DNA of 64,000 bases from Mycolicibacterium cosmeticum (GCF_000613185.1 NZ_CCBB010000001.1:1302001-1366000), one strand, 5' to 3'; positions 12,633 through 24,247 are shown, counted from the first letter of the stretch. Program-made: numbers and translations. Notes: a model not told the origin generated them from the sequence alone.

Positions 12633-13166
12633 GTGCGGGTACTGGTCCTCGGGGGGATCCGTTCGGGCAAATCGCAGTGGGCCGAGGCCGGTATCGCCGC
12701 AGGCATGGGCACCGCCCCGGTCCGCTACCTGGCCACCGGCCGCACCGACACCGGTGACCCGGACTGGACCCGGCGCGTCGACACCCACCGCAGCCGCCGG
12801 CCCGCCCACTGGTCCACCGTCGAAACCGCCGATGTGGCAGCCGCTTTGCGCGCCGACACCCGCACCGCCACGCTGGTCGACGACATCGGCGGCTGGTTGA
12901 CCGCGACGATGGACCGGCGCCACGCCTGGACCGGCGGGTCGGTGCACGCCGACGTCGACGAACTCTGCGCAGCGGTCACAGGATTCGATGGGAAGCTGAC
13001 GCTGGTGAGCCCCGAGGTGGGGCTCACCGTGGTGCCCGCGACCGCGGGCGGCCGGCTGTTCGCCGATGAACTGGGCACGCTGAACCAGCGGTTGGCGGCG
13101 CGGTGCGACCGAGTCGTGCTGGTGGTCGCGGGCCAGCCTCTAGTGGTGAAGGAGACGATCAGGTGA
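12633..13166 (+). CDS. cobU: Adenosylcobinamide kinase / guanylyltransferase CobU
   Basis: This 177-residue enzyme phosphorylates adenosylcobinamide and then adds GMP to give adenosylcobinamide-GDP in lower-ligand assembly. The P-loop is GGIRSGKS near the N-terminus, and HRSRRPAHW supplies the histidine region used for the guanylyl intermediate. The start is the GTG at 12633 and the stop overlaps the cobT GTG (13163-13166). In M. tuberculosis cobU lies elsewhere, so the cobU-cobT-cobS order here is a more complete cluster. Confidence 0.94.
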   Translation: MRVLVLGGIRSGKSQWAEAGIAAGMGTAPVRYLATGRTDTGDPDWTRRVDTHRSRRPAHWSTVETADVAAALRADTRTATLVDDIGGWLTATMDRRHAWTGGSVHADVDELCAAVTGFDGKLTLVSPEVGLTVVPATAGGRLFADELGTLNQRLAARCDRVVLVVAGQPLVVKETIR

Positions 13167-14203
13167 CCGCTTTCCCCGGGATCGTCGCACCCGACGCGGA
13201 CGCGCTGCGGGCGGCGCAGGCCCGGCAGAACACGCTGACCAAACCGCCGGGCGCGCTGGGCCGGCTGGAGGACCTGTCGGTGTGGGTGGCGTCGTGTCAG
13301 GGTGTCTGCCCGCCACGGCAGTTCGAGCGCGCCCGGATCGTGGTGTTCGCCGGTGACCACGGGGTGACCGCGTCCGGGGTGTCGGCTTTCCCGCCGGAAG
13401 TCACCCCGCAGATGGTGGCCAACTTCGCGGCCGGCGGCGCGGCCATCAACGTCATCGGCGACGCGGCGGGGGCATCGGTGCGCGTCGCGGACATCGCCGT
13501 GGACGCCGAACCGCTGAGCGCGGCGATCGGCGCGCACAAGGTGCGCCGTGGCAGCGGCAACATCGCGGTCGAGGACGCGCTGAGCGCCGAGGACACCGCG
13601 GCGGCCATCCAGGCCGGCCGCACCATCGCCGACGAGGAGGTCGACGGCGGCGCCGATCTGCTGATCGCCGGTGATATGGGCATCGGAAACACCACCGCGG
13701 CAACCACTTTGATTGCCGCGGTGACGCGGTCGGAGCCAGTTGTGGTGGCCGGCCGCGGCACCGGCATCGACGACGCCGGCTGGGCCCGCAAAGTGTCGGC
13801 CATTCGTGATGCGCTCTACCGGGCCCGTGGCGTCACCGCCGATCCCGAGGCGTTGCTGCGGGTGTGCGGCGGCGCCGATCTCGCCGCGATGGCCGGGTTC
13901 CTGGCCCAGGCCGCGGTGCGGCGCACCCCGGTGCTGCTGGACGGTGTGGTGGTCACCGCGGCGGCGCTGATCGCCGACCTGCTGGCCCCCGGCGCGCGGG
14001 CGTGGTGGCAGGCCGGGCACCGCTCCACCGAACCGGCGCACACGCTGGCCCTGGACCATCTGGGCCTGGCGCCGATCGTCGATCTGGGCATGCGGCTGGG
14101 CGAAGGCACCGGCGCGGCGGTGGCCCTGCCGATCGTGCGCGCCGCGGTCGCGACGCTGGCGTCGATGGCCACCTTCGACGAAGCTCAAGTATCCGGCGCG
14201 TGA
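13163..14203 (+). CDS. cobT: Nicotinate-nucleotide-dimethylbenzimidazole phosphoribosyltransferase CobT
   Basis: This 346-residue enzyme makes alpha-ribazole phosphate from 5,6-dimethylbenzimidazole and nicotinate mononucleotide. Family marks are [12 protein letters not shown] near the N-terminus, VFAGDHGV in the middle, GDMGIGNTT, and [12 protein letters not shown] near the C-terminus with the catalytic glutamate. The GTG at 13163 has AAGGAG eight bases upstream and overlaps the cobU stop. Its own stop overlaps the cobS start by GTGA at 14200-14203. Confidence 0.96.
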   Translation: MTAFPGIVAPDADALRAAQARQNTLTKPPGALGRLEDLSVWVASCQGVCPPRQFERARIVVFAGDHGVTASGVSAFPPEVTPQMVANFAAGGAAINVIGDAAGASVRVADIAVDAEPLSAAIGAHKVRRGSGNIAVEDALSAEDTAAAIQAGRTIADEEVDGGADLLIAGDMGIGNTTAATTLIAAVTRSEPVVVAGRGTGIDDAGWARKVSAIRDALYRARGVTADPEALLRVCGGADLAAMAGFLAQAAVRRTPVLLDGVVVTAAALIADLLAPGARAWWQAGHRSTEPAHTLALDHLGLAPIVDLGMRLGEGTGAAVALPIVRAAVATLASMATFDEAQVSGA

Positions 14204-14922
14204 TCCGTTCGCTCGCTTCGGCTTTCGCATTCGGCACGGTGCTGCCGCTGCGGGTGAGTCACCCGTTCGGCCGGGGCGCGCTGACCGCGCTGCCGGTGGT
14301 CGGCGCCGCACTGGGCGGGCTGGCGGCCCTGACCGTGTGGGGCGCGTCGCAGTGTTACGGCGCCGGGGCGCTGCCCGGGGTGCTCGCGGTGGCCGTGCTG
14401 CTGCTGGGCACCCGCGGCCTGCATATCGACGGGCTGTCGGACACCGTCGACGGATTGGGGTGTTACGGCCCGCCCGAGCGTGCGCTGGCCGTGATGCGCG
14501 GCGGCACCGCGGGCCCGTTCGGGGTGGCGGCCGTGGTTGTGGCAATCGTGGTGCAGGGCTTGACTTTCGGCATGGCCGGCGGTGGCGCCGTGGTGATCGC
14601 GGTGACGGCCGGGCGGGTGGCCATCGTGATGACCTGCCGGCGCGGGGTGCCCGCCGCACAGGGCAGCACGCTGGGTGCGCTGGTGGCCGGTTCGCAGCCG
14701 CGGTGGGTGGTGGCGGCCTGGGCGCTGGTGCTGGCCGCGGCCGCGGTGCCGGCCACCCCGCTGCCGTGGTTGGGCCCGATCGTGGTGCTGGCCGCGCTGG
14801 CCCTCACCGCGGCGCTGGTGGCCCACTGCGTGCGGCGGTTCGGCGGCATCACCGGTGACGTGCTGGGCGCGGCGTGCGAACTGACCACCACGCTGGTCGC
14901 GCTGGGCCTCGCGGCGGCGTGA
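14200..14922 (+). CDS. cobS: Adenosylcobinamide-GDP ribazoletransferase CobS
   Basis: This 240-residue integral membrane enzyme joins adenosylcobinamide-GDP and alpha-ribazole (phosphate) to form cobalamin (phosphate). The conserved acidic motif [16 protein letters not shown] is present near residues 75-90, and several hydrophobic helices follow. The GTG at 14200 overlaps the cobT stop. This completes a translationally linked cobU-cobT-cobS series. Confidence 0.94.
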   Translation: MIRSLASAFAFGTVLPLRVSHPFGRGALTALPVVGAALGGLAALTVWGASQCYGAGALPGVLAVAVLLLGTRGLHIDGLSDTVDGLGCYGPPERALAVMRGGTAGPFGVAAVVVAIVVQGLTFGMAGGGAVVIAVTAGRVAIVMTCRRGVPAAQGSTLGALVAGSQPRWVVAAWALVLAAAAVPATPLPWLGPIVVLAALALTAALVAHCVRRFGGITGDVLGAACELTTTLVALGLAAA

Positions 14923-14933
14923 GTACAGTTGGA

Positions 14934-16319
14934 ATGGTGATTGCGCTGGGTGACCAATTCGCCCGCACGCTGCCGGAACTGTCCATCGCCTGGCAGGCCC
15001 AAGCCCCCGACGCCCCGGCACTGCTGGTGCTCAACGAACCGCTGGCCGCCGAGCTGGGCCTGGATCCCGAGTGGCTGCGCAGTGCCGCTGGACTCGGGTT
15101 CCTGACCGGCACCACGCTGCCCGACGGCGCCGTGCCGGTGGCCCAGGCCTACGCCGGTCATCAGTTCGGCGGTCTGGTCCCCCGACTGGGTGACGGCCGG
15201 GCGCTGCTGCTCGGTGAACTGCCCGATGGCCGCGACCTGCACCTCAAGGGTTCCGGACGGACCCCGTTCGCCCGTGGCGGTGACGGCCTGGCCGCGGTCG
15301 GACCGATGCTGCGCGAGTATGTGATCAGTGAGGCGATGCACGCCCTGGGCATCCCCACCACCCGCGCGCTGGCGGTGGTGGCCACCGGGACGACCGTGCA
15401 CCGGGAGACCCCGCAACCCGGCGCGGTGCTGGCCCGGGTGGCCGGCAGTCATCTGCGGGTCGGCAGTTTCCAGTACGCGGCGCTGACCGGTGACGGTGAG
15501 CTGGTGCGTCGGCTGGCCGACTACGCCATCGCCCGCCACCACCCGCAGGCGGCCGCCGCCGCCAACCCCTATCTGGCGCTGCTGGAGGCGGTGATCGCCG
15601 CGCAGGCGGCGCTGATCGCGCGGTGGATGGCCGTCGGGTTCATCCACGGCGTGATGAACACCGACAACATGACCATCTCCGGCGAGACCATCGACTACGG
15701 GCCCTGCGCGTTCATGGAGGCCTACGACCCGGTGACGGTGTTCAGCTCGATCGACAGCTGGGGCCGCTATGCCTACGGCAACCAGCCGGCGGTGGCCGCC
15801 TGGAATCTGGCCCGGTTCGCCGAGACGCTGCTACCGCTGATCGACGCCGACACCGACCGCGCGATCGCCACGGCCACCGACACACTGGGCACCTTCAAGG
15901 ACAGCTACGAGCGCGAGTTCGACGCCCGGATGAGCGCCAAACTCGGTGTCGGGCAAGCAGATCCGCAACTCATCGCCGATCTGTTGGCCCTGCTGCAGCA
16001 GCACCGCCCGGATTTCACCTCCTTCTTCCGCGGCTTGAGCCGCGGCACGGTCCCGGATGGGTTCGCCGACTGGGCCGGCCGGTGGCGGGAACTGGACCCG
16101 GACACCGCGGCGATGGACCGGGTCAACCCCGTCTACATCCCGCGTAATCACCTGGTCGAGGAGGCGCTGGCCGCGGCCACCGCCGGCGATCCCGGGCCGG
16201 TGCGCGACCTGGTCGCCGCCGTGCGGGAGCCGTTCACCGAGCGCCCCGGCCTGGCCCGCTACGCCGAGCCGGCCCCGGCCGAGTTCGCCGCCGACTATCG
16301 AACGTTCTGCGGCACCTGA
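14934..16319 (+). CDS. selO: Protein adenylyltransferase SelO (YdiU/UPF0061 family)
   Basis: This 461-residue pseudokinase-fold enzyme transfers AMP from ATP to protein Ser/Thr/Tyr residues and is linked to redox stress in other bacteria. Diagnostic stretches include [46 protein letters not shown] and the metal-binding region [12 protein letters not shown]. The start is uncertain: GTG at 14919 (overlapping the cobS stop) and GTG at 14937 are also possible. The gene follows cobS directly and may share its transcript. No partner enzyme is evident nearby. Confidence 0.92.
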   Translation: MVIALGDQFARTLPELSIAWQAQAPDAPALLVLNEPLAAELGLDPEWLRSAAGLGFLTGTTLPDGAVPVAQAYAGHQFGGLVPRLGDGRALLLGELPDGRDLHLKGSGRTPFARGGDGLAAVGPMLREYVISEAMHALGIPTTRALAVVATGTTVHRETPQPGAVLARVAGSHLRVGSFQYAALTGDGELVRRLADYAIARHHPQAAAAANPYLALLEAVIAAQAALIARWMAVGFIHGVMNTDNMTISGETIDYGPCAFMEAYDPVTVFSSIDSWGRYAYGNQPAVAAWNLARFAETLLPLIDADTDRAIATATDTLGTFKDSYEREFDARMSAKLGVGQADPQLIADLLALLQQHRPDFTSFFRGLSRGTVPDGFADWAGRWRELDPDTAAMDRVNPVYIPRNHLVEEALAAATAGDPGPVRDLVAAVREPFTERPGLARYAEPAPAEFAADYRTFCGT

Positions 16320-16348
16320 CCACCCGTCGTGCGGAACCGGCGGTACCG

Positions 16349-16354
16349 CATAAT
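16349..16354 (+). promoter_or_regulatory. Candidate leaderless -10 box of the MDR dehydrogenase gene
   Basis: CATAAT, close to the TATAAT consensus, ends six bases before the ATG at 16361. Confidence 0.35.
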
Positions 16355-16360
16355 GCAGGG

Positions 16361-17551
16361 ATGACCACCACGGGGACGACCACACCGACCATGCGCGCCG
16401 TGACCTGTCACGCCGGCGCGCTCGACGTCGTCGACCTGCCGGCACCGCGGCCGGCCAAGGGCCAACTCGTCATCGACGTCGCCAGGGCCGGCATCTGCGG
16501 CTCGGACCTGCACGCCCGCCTGCACGCCGACGAACTCAAGGGCGTGATGGACGAGATCGGTTATCCGGATTTCATCAACAGCGCCGCCACCGTGGTGCTG
16601 GGCCACGAATTCTGCGGCGAGATCGCCGAACGGGGGAAGGGCACCCCGCGGGCGTTGAAGGTGGGCACGCCGGTGGCGGTGTTCCCGATGTTGCGGGCGC
16701 ACGGCGGGGTGCACATGACCGGGTTGTCGCCGCTGGCGCCCGGCGGGTTCGCCGAGCAGGCGCTGGCCGAGGCGTCGATGGCGTTCGCGGTGCCCAACGG
16801 GCTGTCGATGGACATCGCAGCCCTGACCGAACCGATGGCGGTCGCGTTGCACGCGGTACGGCGCAGCGACATCTCCCGCCGGGACACCGCCGTGGTCATC
16901 GGCTGCGGCCCGCTGGGGCTGGCCGTCATCTGTCACCTCAAGGCCAGGGGTGTCGGCACGATCGTCGCCAGCGACTTCTCCCCCGGCCGGCGGGCACTGG
17001 CGAAACGCTGCGGCGCCGACGTGGTGGTCGACCCGGCGGTGGACTCACCCTATGACGCGGCCGCGGCCAAGGGCATGATCACCGAGGCGCCGGCCCTGTT
17101 CGAGCTGGCCGTCGGGTCCATGGAGAAACTGCGCAAGGTGCCCGGTTGGGTGCACCTGTACCGCCTGGTCGACTCGCTGGGCGGGGCAAACCCCAAGCGC
17201 CCCATCGTGTTCGAGTGCGTCGGCGTGCCCGGCATGATCGACGGCGTGATCGCCGCGGCCCCGCTGGGCACCCGGGTGGTGGTCGTCGGGCTGTGCATGG
17301 GTGATGACAAGCTGCGCCCGTCGATGGCCATCGGCAAGGAGATCGACCTGCGGTTCGTGTTCGGCTACACCCCGCTGGAATTCCGCGACACCCTGCACCT
17401 GCTGGCCGACGGCAAGCTCGACGCCGCGCCACTGATCACCGGCACCGTCGGACTCGACGGCGTGGCAACGGCTTTCGACGAGCTGGGCGACCCGGAGAAG
17501 CACGCCAAGATCCTGGTCGACCCGCGCAGCAGCGCCACCGCACCGGTCTAG
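16361..17551 (+). CDS. Zinc-type alcohol dehydrogenase family protein (MDR superfamily)
   Basis: This 396-residue medium-chain dehydrogenase/reductase keeps the catalytic zinc marks GICGSDLH and GHEFCGE and a Rossmann motif GCGPLGL, so it probably uses NAD(P)H on an alcohol or aldehyde. The usual four-cysteine structural zinc lobe is absent: the equivalent loop reads [20 protein letters not shown] with no cysteine. The substrate is not predictable. It lies between selO and ilvE, and its stop overlaps the convergent ilvE stop. It has no counterpart at this site in M. tuberculosis that I recognise. Confidence 0.88.
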   Translation: MTTTGTTTPTMRAVTCHAGALDVVDLPAPRPAKGQLVIDVARAGICGSDLHARLHADELKGVMDEIGYPDFINSAATVVLGHEFCGEIAERGKGTPRALKVGTPVAVFPMLRAHGGVHMTGLSPLAPGGFAEQALAEASMAFAVPNGLSMDIAALTEPMAVALHAVRRSDISRRDTAVVIGCGPLGLAVICHLKARGVGTIVASDFSPGRRALAKRCGADVVVDPAVDSPYDAAAAKGMITEAPALFELAVGSMEKLRKVPGWVHLYRLVDSLGGANPKRPIVFECVGVPGMIDGVIAAAPLGTRVVVVGLCMGDDKLRPSMAIGKEIDLRFVFGYTPLEFRDTLHLLADGKLDAAPLITGTVGLDGVATAFDELGDPEKHAKILVDPRSSATAPV

Positions 17552-18654
17552 CCGAGCTTGGCCATCCAGCCGTGGGTGTCGGCGAAGGTGCCGCGCTGAA
17601 TCCCGGTGAGGGTGTCGCGCAGCGCCATGGTCACCTCGCCGGGCTGGCCGTCGGCGATGGTGAACTCCCCGTCGCGGTGCTTGACGTGCGAGACCGGCGT
17701 GATCACCGCGGCGGTGCCGCACGCGAACACCTCGGTGATCTCGCCGGCGATGGCCTTCTTCTGCCATTCCTCGACGTCGATCTTGCGTTCCTCGACGGCG
17801 AAGCCAGCGTCGGTTGCCAACTGCAGCAACGAATCCCGGGTGATGCCGGGCAGCAGCGAACCGGACAGCTCCGGGGTGACCAGCCGGGCCGTGCCGCCAC
17901 TGCCGAACACGAAGAACAGGTTCATCCCGCCCATCTCTTCGACATAGCGGCGTTCGAGGGCGTCCAGCCACACCACCTGATCACAGCCCTGATCGGCGGC
18001 CTGCGCCTGCGCCAGCAGCGACGCCGCGTAGTTGCCGCCGAACTTCGCGGCCCCGGTACCGCCCGGCGAGGCGCGCACGTACTCGTGCGACAACCACACG
18101 CTGACCGGCTTGATGCCGCCCTTGAAGTACGCCCCCGCGGGTGATCCGATCACCAGGTAGCGGTAGGCGTTGGCGGGCCGCACCCCCAACCCGGGCTCGG
18201 TGGCGATGACGAACGGCCGCAGGTACAGCGATTCCTCACCGCCGGCCGGCGGCACCCATTGGTGGTCCACGGCGATCAACTGCCGCAGCGATTCCAGGAA
18301 CGTCTCGGTGGGCAGCTCCGGGATGGCCAGCCGGCGCGCCGAGGCCTGCAGCCGCGCCGCGTTGGCCTCCGGCCGGAACGACACCACCGATCCGTCGGCC
18401 CAGCGGTAGGCCTTGAGGCCCTCGAAGATCTCCTGCGCGTAGTGCAGCACGATGGCCGAAGGGTCCAGCTGCAGCGGCCCGTACGGCAGCACCGCCGCGT
18501 TGTGCCAGCCGTCGGCCACGCTGTAGTCGATGGAGACCATGTGGTCGGTGTGATAGCGGCCGAAACCGGGATCGGCCAGGATGCCGGCCCGTACCTCGTC
18601 GCTTGCCGGTGACGTGTTGCGGGCAAGCGTGAATTCGAGGGGACCGTCTGTCAT
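17548..18654 (-). CDS. ilvE: Branched-chain amino acid aminotransferase IlvE
   Basis: This 368-residue PLP enzyme of fold type IV performs the last step of leucine, isoleucine and valine synthesis and the first step of their breakdown. The PLP lysine is K204 in [25 protein letters not shown] and the C-terminal [14 protein letters not shown] are class-IV aminotransferase signatures. The position matches Rv2210c. The ATG at 18654 follows a leaderless-type promoter, so ilvE may be transcribed independently of the upstream gcvT. Confidence 0.96.
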   Translation of the reverse strand: MTDGPLEFTLARNTSPASDEVRAGILADPGFGRYHTDHMVSIDYSVADGWHNAAVLPYGPLQLDPSAIVLHYAQEIFEGLKAYRWADGSVVSFRPEANAARLQASARRLAIPELPTETFLESLRQLIAVDHQWVPPAGGEESLYLRPFVIATEPGLGVRPANAYRYLVIGSPAGAYFKGGIKPVSVWLSHEYVRASPGGTGAAKFGGNYAASLLAQAQAADQGCDQVVWLDALERRYVEEMGGMNLFFVFGSGGTARLVTPELSGSLLPGITRDSLLQLATDAGFAVEERKIDVEEWQKKAIAGEITEVFACGTAAVITPVSHVKHRDGEFTIADGQPGEVTMALRDTLTGIQRGTFADTHGWMAKLG

Positions 18655-18660
18655 GTTCCG

Positions 18661-18666
18661 ATTGTA
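18661..18666 (-). promoter_or_regulatory. Leaderless -10 box of ilvE
   Basis: On the minus strand TACAAT, a near-consensus -10, lies six bases before the ilvE ATG, giving a leaderless transcript. It sits between ilvE and the end of gcvT. Confidence 0.5.
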
Positions 18667-18705
18667 TAACCCGGTGGCTAGCCCTTTTCGCCCGCCGACC
18701 GCGTG

Positions 18706-19818
18706 TTATCGGGTGCGTGCCGGCACGAACGGCGGCGCGACGACTTGGCATTCCAGCGGCCGGCCGCGGACGTCGACGATGACGGTCTGCCCGTCGGCGA
18801 TCCCGGCCGCGGTGTCGAGCAGCGCCAGCGCGATACCGACCTTCAACGTGGGCGAGAACGTCCCGGACGTGGTGACACCGACAGGGACACCCCCGGGCTG
18901 ATCCCCCGGGGCCAGCACCGTCAAGTCGGCCCGCAGCACCCCACGGCCCAGCGCCTTGAGCCCGCGCAGGGTCCGCCGCGGGCCGGCCTGCTTCTCGGCC
19001 AGCAGCGCGTCGCGGCCCCAGAAGGCCTCCTTCTTCCAACCGACGGCCCAGCCGGCCCTGGCCTGCACGGGCGAGATGTCCAGCGACAGCTCGTGGCCGT
19101 GCAACGGATAGCCCATCTCGGTGCGCAGGGTGTCGCGGGCACCCAACCCGGCCGGTTCACCACCTTCGGCGCGCACCTGCTCCAGCAGCGCATCCCACAC
19201 CACGCCGGCGCGATCCCATTCGGGCAGCAACTCGTACCCGTGCTCACCGGTGTAGCCGGTGCGGCAGACCCGCACGGGCACCCCCGCGTATTCGGCGTCG
19301 GCATAGCCCATGTAGTCCATCTCGGTCGGCAGCCCCAGCGCGCCGAGCACGTCGGCAGCCTTGGGGCCCTGCACGGCCAGCACGGCATAGGAGCGGTGCT
19401 CGTCGGTGATGGTCAGCCCGGGCGGGGCGTGCCGCTGCAGCTCGGCGACCACGGCCGCGGTGTTGGCCGCGTTGGGCACCAGGAAGATCTCGTCGTCGGC
19501 CACGTAGTAGGCGATCAAATCGTCGATCACCCCGCCGGATTCGTTGCAGCACAACGTGTATTGGGCCTTACCCGGTCCGATCCTGGTGAGGTCGTTGGTC
19601 AGTGCGGAATTGACGTAGGCCGCCGCGCCGGGTCCGCGCACCAGCGCCTTGCCCAGATGGCTGACGTCGAACAGCCCGACGGTGGTGCGGGTCGCATTGT
19701 GTTCGGCGACGGTGCCCGCGTAGGACACCGGCATCAACCATCCGCCGAACTCGGCGAAACTGGCGCCGAGCGCGCGGTGGCGATCCTCCAACGGGCCCTG
19801 CAGCACTGTCTCAGTCAC
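18706..19818 (-). CDS. gcvT: Glycine cleavage system aminomethyltransferase GcvT
   Basis: This 370-residue T-protein transfers the methylene group from the lipoyl-bound aminomethyl intermediate on GcvH to tetrahydrofolate. Family features include [20 protein letters not shown] at the N-terminus, LFDVSHLGK, and the central YTGEHGYEL. The GTG at 19818 gives the usual length; a GGGGG lies just upstream. The other glycine cleavage genes are not in the window. Lipoate made by LipB/LipA downstream is needed by the same system. It is divergent from the adenylate cyclase gene. Confidence 0.94.
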   Translation of the reverse strand: MTETVLQGPLEDRHRALGASFAEFGGWLMPVSYAGTVAEHNATRTTVGLFDVSHLGKALVRGPGAAAYVNSALTNDLTRIGPGKAQYTLCCNESGGVIDDLIAYYVADDEIFLVPNAANTAAVVAELQRHAPPGLTITDEHRSYAVLAVQGPKAADVLGALGLPTEMDYMGYADAEYAGVPVRVCRTGYTGEHGYELLPEWDRAGVVWDALLEQVRAEGGEPAGLGARDTLRTEMGYPLHGHELSLDISPVQARAGWAVGWKKEAFWGRDALLAEKQAGPRRTLRGLKALGRGVLRADLTVLAPGDQPGGVPVGVTTSGTFSPTLKVGIALALLDTAAGIADGQTVIVDVRGRPLECQVVAPPFVPARTR

Positions 19819-19860
19819 AATCCCCCACCCTAGAGGGGATCGCGCTGGCACACTTGCACG

Positions 19861-20943
19861 GTGGTCGATTTCGACGCACTCGAGGCAGCGGGAATCGCCG
19901 ATGCGCGCCGGCGCGCCCCGCTGATCGAATATCTGGACGGGCTGGGCTTCACCGCCGACCAGATGGTGGAGGCCGAAGCCAGGGGCCGGCTGTTCGGCTT
20001 GGCCGGCGATGTCCTGCAGTGGTCGGGCCCGCCCGAGTACTGCCTGGCCGACGCCGCCGCCGAGATCGGGGTGTCGCTGGCCGATGTCGAGCACGCCTGG
20101 GCGGCGTTGGGCCTGACCGTCACCGACTGCTCCACCAAGTCGCTGAGCCGGGCCGACGTGGAGGCCCTGCGCACGTGGGCCGAGATGCGGCTGGTGGTCG
20201 GTGATGTCGCCGCCACCGGCCTGCTGCGCGTCATCGGATCGGGCATGGCGCGGCTGGCCGAGGCGGAGTCCTCGATGATGCGGGCCACCTCACCGGATGT
20301 CCAGATCGAGGTCAGTCACGACGAGTTCGCCACCGCTCGGGCGTACCGGGAAGCGGTCTCCTACCTGCCGCGCATCGGTGCGGCCATCGACGCGGTGCAC
20401 CGCCAGCATCTGATGAGCGCGCGCACCTATTTCGAACACGTCGTGCGGGACGCGTCACCGACGGTGGTGTGCGGCATCGGTTTTGCCGACCTGTCCGGGT
20501 TCACCGCCCTGACCCAACTGCTCAGCGCCGCCGAACTGACGGACCTGCTCAACGATTTCGGGGCCACCGCGGCCGATGTCGTGCACGCGGCCAACGGTCG
20601 CGTGGTGAAGTTCATCGGCGACGCGGTGATGTGGGTGAGCTCCACCCCGGAGTTGCTGATGGACGCCGCCATCGCCCTGGTCGGCAACACCAAGGCGCGT
20701 GAGGCGGGGCTGCGGGTGCGCGCCGGCCTGGGGTACGGCGAGGTGCTGGCGATCAGCGGTGACTATTTCGGCAACCCGGTGAATCTGGCGGCCCGGCTGG
20801 TCGCCACCGCCGAGCCGGGCCAGATCCTGGTGTCATCCGCGCTGTACGACGAACTGTCCGGACACGATTTCGCGCCGTCGCGGTCGTTCACGCTGAAAGG
20901 TTTCGACGCACCGGTCACGGCGCATCCGCTGCTGTGTCTCTAG
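19861..20943 (+). CDS. Class III adenylate/guanylate cyclase (Rv2212-like)
   Basis: This 360-residue protein has an N-terminal regulatory region of about 190 residues and a C-terminal class III cyclase domain. Catalytic elements are visible: [12 protein letters not shown] with the first metal aspartate, [10 protein letters not shown] with the second, and [11 protein letters not shown] with the transition-state Asn/Arg pair. The M. tuberculosis counterpart Rv2212 is an adenylate cyclase modulated by pH and fatty acids. The protein has no transmembrane segment. An upstream start cannot be excluded because Rv2212 is slightly longer. Confidence 0.9.
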   Translation: MVDFDALEAAGIADARRRAPLIEYLDGLGFTADQMVEAEARGRLFGLAGDVLQWSGPPEYCLADAAAEIGVSLADVEHAWAALGLTVTDCSTKSLSRADVEALRTWAEMRLVVGDVAATGLLRVIGSGMARLAEAESSMMRATSPDVQIEVSHDEFATARAYREAVSYLPRIGAAIDAVHRQHLMSARTYFEHVVRDASPTVVCGIGFADLSGFTALTQLLSAAELTDLLNDFGATAADVVHAANGRVVKFIGDAVMWVSSTPELLMDAAIALVGNTKAREAGLRVRAGLGYGEVLAISGDYFGNPVNLAARLVATAEPGQILVSSALYDELSGHDFAPSRSFTLKGFDAPVTAHPLLCL

Positions 20944-20954
20944 GGTGGAACACC

Positions 20955-22463
20955 GTGAGCAGCGCATCCGGATACCAGGCCCCGTCCGTCACCCTCAGCA
21001 CGTCCCTGCCCCGCCGGGGCACCGCCGATGCCGTCCTCGTCGTCGGCGTGGTGGCCGGCGACGACGGACCGCGCGTGCTGGGCGAGCACCTCGATGCCGC
21101 CGCCGCGGCCGCCATCGAGTCGGCGCTGGCGGCCCTCGGCGGCACCGGCGGCGAGGGTCAGCAGCACCGGCTGGTCATCGCCGAGCTGCCGGTGGCCAGC
21201 GTGCTGACCGTCGGGCTGGGCGAGGACCGCGATGTGTGGCCCGCCGACAGCCTGCGTCGGGCGGCAGGCAACGCGGCCCGCGCACTGGACAAGGTCGCCA
21301 CGGTGGTCACCACGCTGACCGCCCTGGATCTGGAGGCGGTGCTCGAGGGCCTCATCCTGGGCGCCTACCGGTTCACCGAGTTCCGCAGCGACAAGACCGC
21401 ACCCAAGGACAAGGGACTGTCCAAGATCGTCGCACTGGCGGCCGACACCAAGGCCGCCACGAAGGCCACCGTGCAGCGCGCGGTGGACATCGCCTCGGCC
21501 GTGGCGACCGCCCGCGATTTCGTCAACACCCCGCCCAGCCACCTCTTCCCCGCCGAATTCGCCAAGCGCGCAAAGGCTTTGGGCGAGGAAGCCGGCCTCA
21601 CGGTCGAGGTGCTGGACGATAAGGCGCTGGCCAAGGCCGGCTACGGCGGCATCATCGGCGTGGGCCAGGGCTCGTCGCGGCTGCCGCGACTGGTCCGGCT
21701 GACGCACAAGGGGGCGGGGCGTAAAGGCAAGAAGGTGGCGCTGGTGGGCAAGGGCATCACCTTCGACACCGGCGGCATCTCGATCAAGCCGGCCGCCAAC
21801 ATGCACCACATGACCTCCGACATGGGCGGGGCGGCCGCGGTCATCGCCACCGTGGTGCTGGCCGCCAAGCAGAACCTGCCCATCGACGTCGTCGCCACCG
21901 TGCCGATGGCCGAGAACATGCCGTCGGCCACCGCGCAGCGGCCCGGCGACGTGCTGACCCAGTACGGCGGCATCACCGTCGAGGTGCTCAACACCGACGC
22001 CGAGGGCCGGCTCATCCTGGCCGACGCCATCGTGCGGGCCTGCGAGGACGATCCCGACTACCTGATCGAGACCTCCACGCTGACCGGTGCGCAGACCGTC
22101 GCCCTCGGCGCCCGCACCCCCGGCGTGATGGGCAGCGACGAGTTCCGCGACCGGGTCGCCGAACTCTCCCAGGAGGTCGGCGAGAACGCCTGGCCCATGC
22201 CGCTGCCTGAGGAACTCAAGGACGACCTCAAGTCGACGGTGGCCGATCTGGCCAACGTCAGCGCCTCGCGCTACGCGGGCATGCTGGTGGCCGGCACCTA
22301 TCTGCGCGAGTTCGTCGCCGACGGGGTGCAGTGGGCGCATATCGACATCGCCGCGCCGGCCTACAACACCGGCGGGCCGTGGGGCTACACCCCCAAGGGT
22401 GGGACCGGCGTGCCGACCAGGACCATGTTCGCCGTCCTGGAGGACATCGCGCGCAACGGCTGA
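20955..22463 (+). CDS. pepB: Leucyl aminopeptidase PepB (M17 family)
   Basis: This 502-residue M17 zinc aminopeptidase removes N-terminal residues from peptides in the cytoplasm. The active-site stretch [16 protein letters not shown] holds the metal-binding lysine and aspartate, and the family signature [14 protein letters not shown] is present. The GTG at 20955 has GGTGGA six bases upstream and gives the expected N-terminus. An alternative upstream ATG-like start at 20934 overlaps the cyclase end. The place matches Rv2213. Confidence 0.95.
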   Translation: MSSASGYQAPSVTLSTSLPRRGTADAVLVVGVVAGDDGPRVLGEHLDAAAAAAIESALAALGGTGGEGQQHRLVIAELPVASVLTVGLGEDRDVWPADSLRRAAGNAARALDKVATVVTTLTALDLEAVLEGLILGAYRFTEFRSDKTAPKDKGLSKIVALAADTKAATKATVQRAVDIASAVATARDFVNTPPSHLFPAEFAKRAKALGEEAGLTVEVLDDKALAKAGYGGIIGVGQGSSRLPRLVRLTHKGAGRKGKKVALVGKGITFDTGGISIKPAANMHHMTSDMGGAAAVIATVVLAAKQNLPIDVVATVPMAENMPSATAQRPGDVLTQYGGITVEVLNTDAEGRLILADAIVRACEDDPDYLIETSTLTGAQTVALGARTPGVMGSDEFRDRVAELSQEVGENAWPMPLPEELKDDLKSTVADLANVSASRYAGMLVAGTYLREFVADGVQWAHIDIAAPAYNTGGPWGYTPKGGTGVPTRTMFAVLEDIARNG

Positions 22464-22474
22464 TCCGGCTGACG

Positions 22475-24247
22475 CTAGAGCAGCCGGCCGCGGGCGGCCC
22501 GGCGCAACACCGCCGGCGCCACCCGAGCCAGGCCGTACGCCACGTGTGCCTCGGGGGTCACCGGTGCGACCGCCTTGTCGGTGCGCACCGCGGCGACGAT
22601 CGCCCGAGCCACCTTCTCGGGACCGTCGCCGCGCGCGGCGAAGGCCCGCTTGGCCTGTGCCCGTCTGACCTCCAGCTCCCGGCGCTTGGCGGCGGGCATG
22701 TCGAAGTGGGTGCGGTCCACGATGCCGGTCTGGATGACGCCGGGGCACAGCGTCGTCACACCGATTGCGGCGGAACTCAATTCGGCCCGTAGGCAGTCGG
22801 AGAACATGAACACCGCGGCCTTGCTGGTGGCATAGGCGTTCACGGCGGCGATGGGAGTGAAGGCCGCCATCGAGGCGACGTTCACGACGTGGCCGCCGGA
22901 ACCCCGCGCGACCATCGCGGGCGTGAACGCCCGGCAGCAGTTCACGACTCCGCCGAAATTGATGTCCAGCACCCGGTCGTACTCGTCGGCCGGGGTGTCC
23001 AGGAAATAGCCGCCGTGCCCGACACCGGCGTTGTTCACCAGGATGTCGGGGACGCCGTGCGCGCCGCGGACCGTCTCGGCGAAGCGGGCCACCGCGTCGG
23101 CGTCGGCGACGTCCAGCCGGTAGGCGTGCGCCACCCCGCCGGCGGCGGCGATCAGCCGCGCGGTCTGTTCGGCGCCGACCTGGTCGATATCGCTGACCAC
23201 CACTTCGGCTCCCTGCGAAGCGAATTCCAGGGCGGTGGCCCGGCCGATCCCATCACCGGCCCCGGTCACCGACACCAACGTGTGGGCAAACGACGGCCGG
23301 CTGCCGCCGACGCGGGCCCTGGCCAGCTCGCGGGCCGCCGGCTGCCCGTCCAGGTGGTCGACGAGTTCGGTGACCGCCCTGGCCAAGACGTGCGGGTGCG
23401 ACATCGGGGCCCAGTGCCCGGCCTTGAGGTCGCGGCGCCACAACGTCGGGACCCATTGGGCCACCGCGTCGAACACGTAAGGCCGGACGAACGGATCGTC
23501 GGTGTTGACGATCAGCTGCACCGGCACCCCGACGTAATGGTCGGTGCGGCCCGAGGACAGGGCGCGGAAGTAGTTGGCGGGGTACACCTTCATGCTGCGG
23601 GCGGCGTCGCGCGCGAAACCGTCGGCGTGGTGGATCGACTCGGGCGCAATACCGTCGCGCAGCAACTGGCGCCGCATGGCGCCGCGGGCGAAGGCGAACC
23701 GGATGGCCGCCGGCGCGAGCACCGGGATGGAGAACGCGCCCATGTACGCCAGCCGGGCCAGCCCGTCGACCGCCCTGGCGAAGGCCTTGAGCCGGTACGG
23801 CCGTTTCAGACTCGTCACGGCGAACCGGTTGAGGTGGTCGGCGCTCGGCCCGGACACCGAGGTGAATGACGCAACCCGCGTGGCCGATTCGGGGCGGGCA
23901 AGGTATTCCCACACCCCCACCGAACCCCAGTCATGGGCCAGCACGTGCACGGCGGTGCCGGGGCTGACCGCCGCGGTGACGGCGGCGAAGTCGTCGGCGT
24001 AATGGGCCATGGTGTACGCCGAAACCGGTGTGGGGGCATCGGATCCACCGACCCCGCGGTTGTCGTACCGGATCACCCGGAACCGGTCGGCGAGCAGCGG
24101 TACGACCCCGTCCCACAGCACATGCGAGTCGGGCCAGCCGTGCACCAGCACCACCGTGGGTCCGTCGGGGTTGCCCTGCTCGTACACGGCGATCCCGGTG
24201 CCGTCGGCACTGGGTACGCGACGGCGATGCACGGGCGCCTCACTCAT
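22475..24247 (-). CDS. ephD: EphD-type bifunctional alpha/beta hydrolase and short-chain dehydrogenase
   Basis: This 590-residue fusion has an N-terminal epoxide-hydrolase-like alpha/beta hydrolase (about 1-300) with nucleophile motif AHDWGSVG and oxyanion HGWPDSH. The C-terminal SDR (about 310-580) has TGAGDGIGRATA, NNAGVG and the catalytic YATSK. Its mycobacterial counterpart EphD acts in mycolic acid modification (epoxy-mycolate turnover). The ATG at 24247 overlaps the end of the upstream small gene by eight bases; a GTG at 24256 is an alternative. Confidence 0.93.
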   Translation of the reverse strand: MSEAPVHRRRVPSADGTGIAVYEQGNPDGPTVVLVHGWPDSHVLWDGVVPLLADRFRVIRYDNRGVGGSDAPTPVSAYTMAHYADDFAAVTAAVSPGTAVHVLAHDWGSVGVWEYLARPESATRVASFTSVSGPSADHLNRFAVTSLKRPYRLKAFARAVDGLARLAYMGAFSIPVLAPAAIRFAFARGAMRRQLLRDGIAPESIHHADGFARDAARSMKVYPANYFRALSSGRTDHYVGVPVQLIVNTDDPFVRPYVFDAVAQWVPTLWRRDLKAGHWAPMSHPHVLARAVTELVDHLDGQPAARELARARVGGSRPSFAHTLVSVTGAGDGIGRATALEFASQGAEVVVSDIDQVGAEQTARLIAAAGGVAHAYRLDVADADAVARFAETVRGAHGVPDILVNNAGVGHGGYFLDTPADEYDRVLDINFGGVVNCCRAFTPAMVARGSGGHVVNVASMAAFTPIAAVNAYATSKAAVFMFSDCLRAELSSAAIGVTTLCPGVIQTGIVDRTHFDMPAAKRRELEVRRAQAKRAFAARGDGPEKVARAIVAAVRTDKAVAPVTPEAHVAYGLARVAPAVLRRAARGRLL

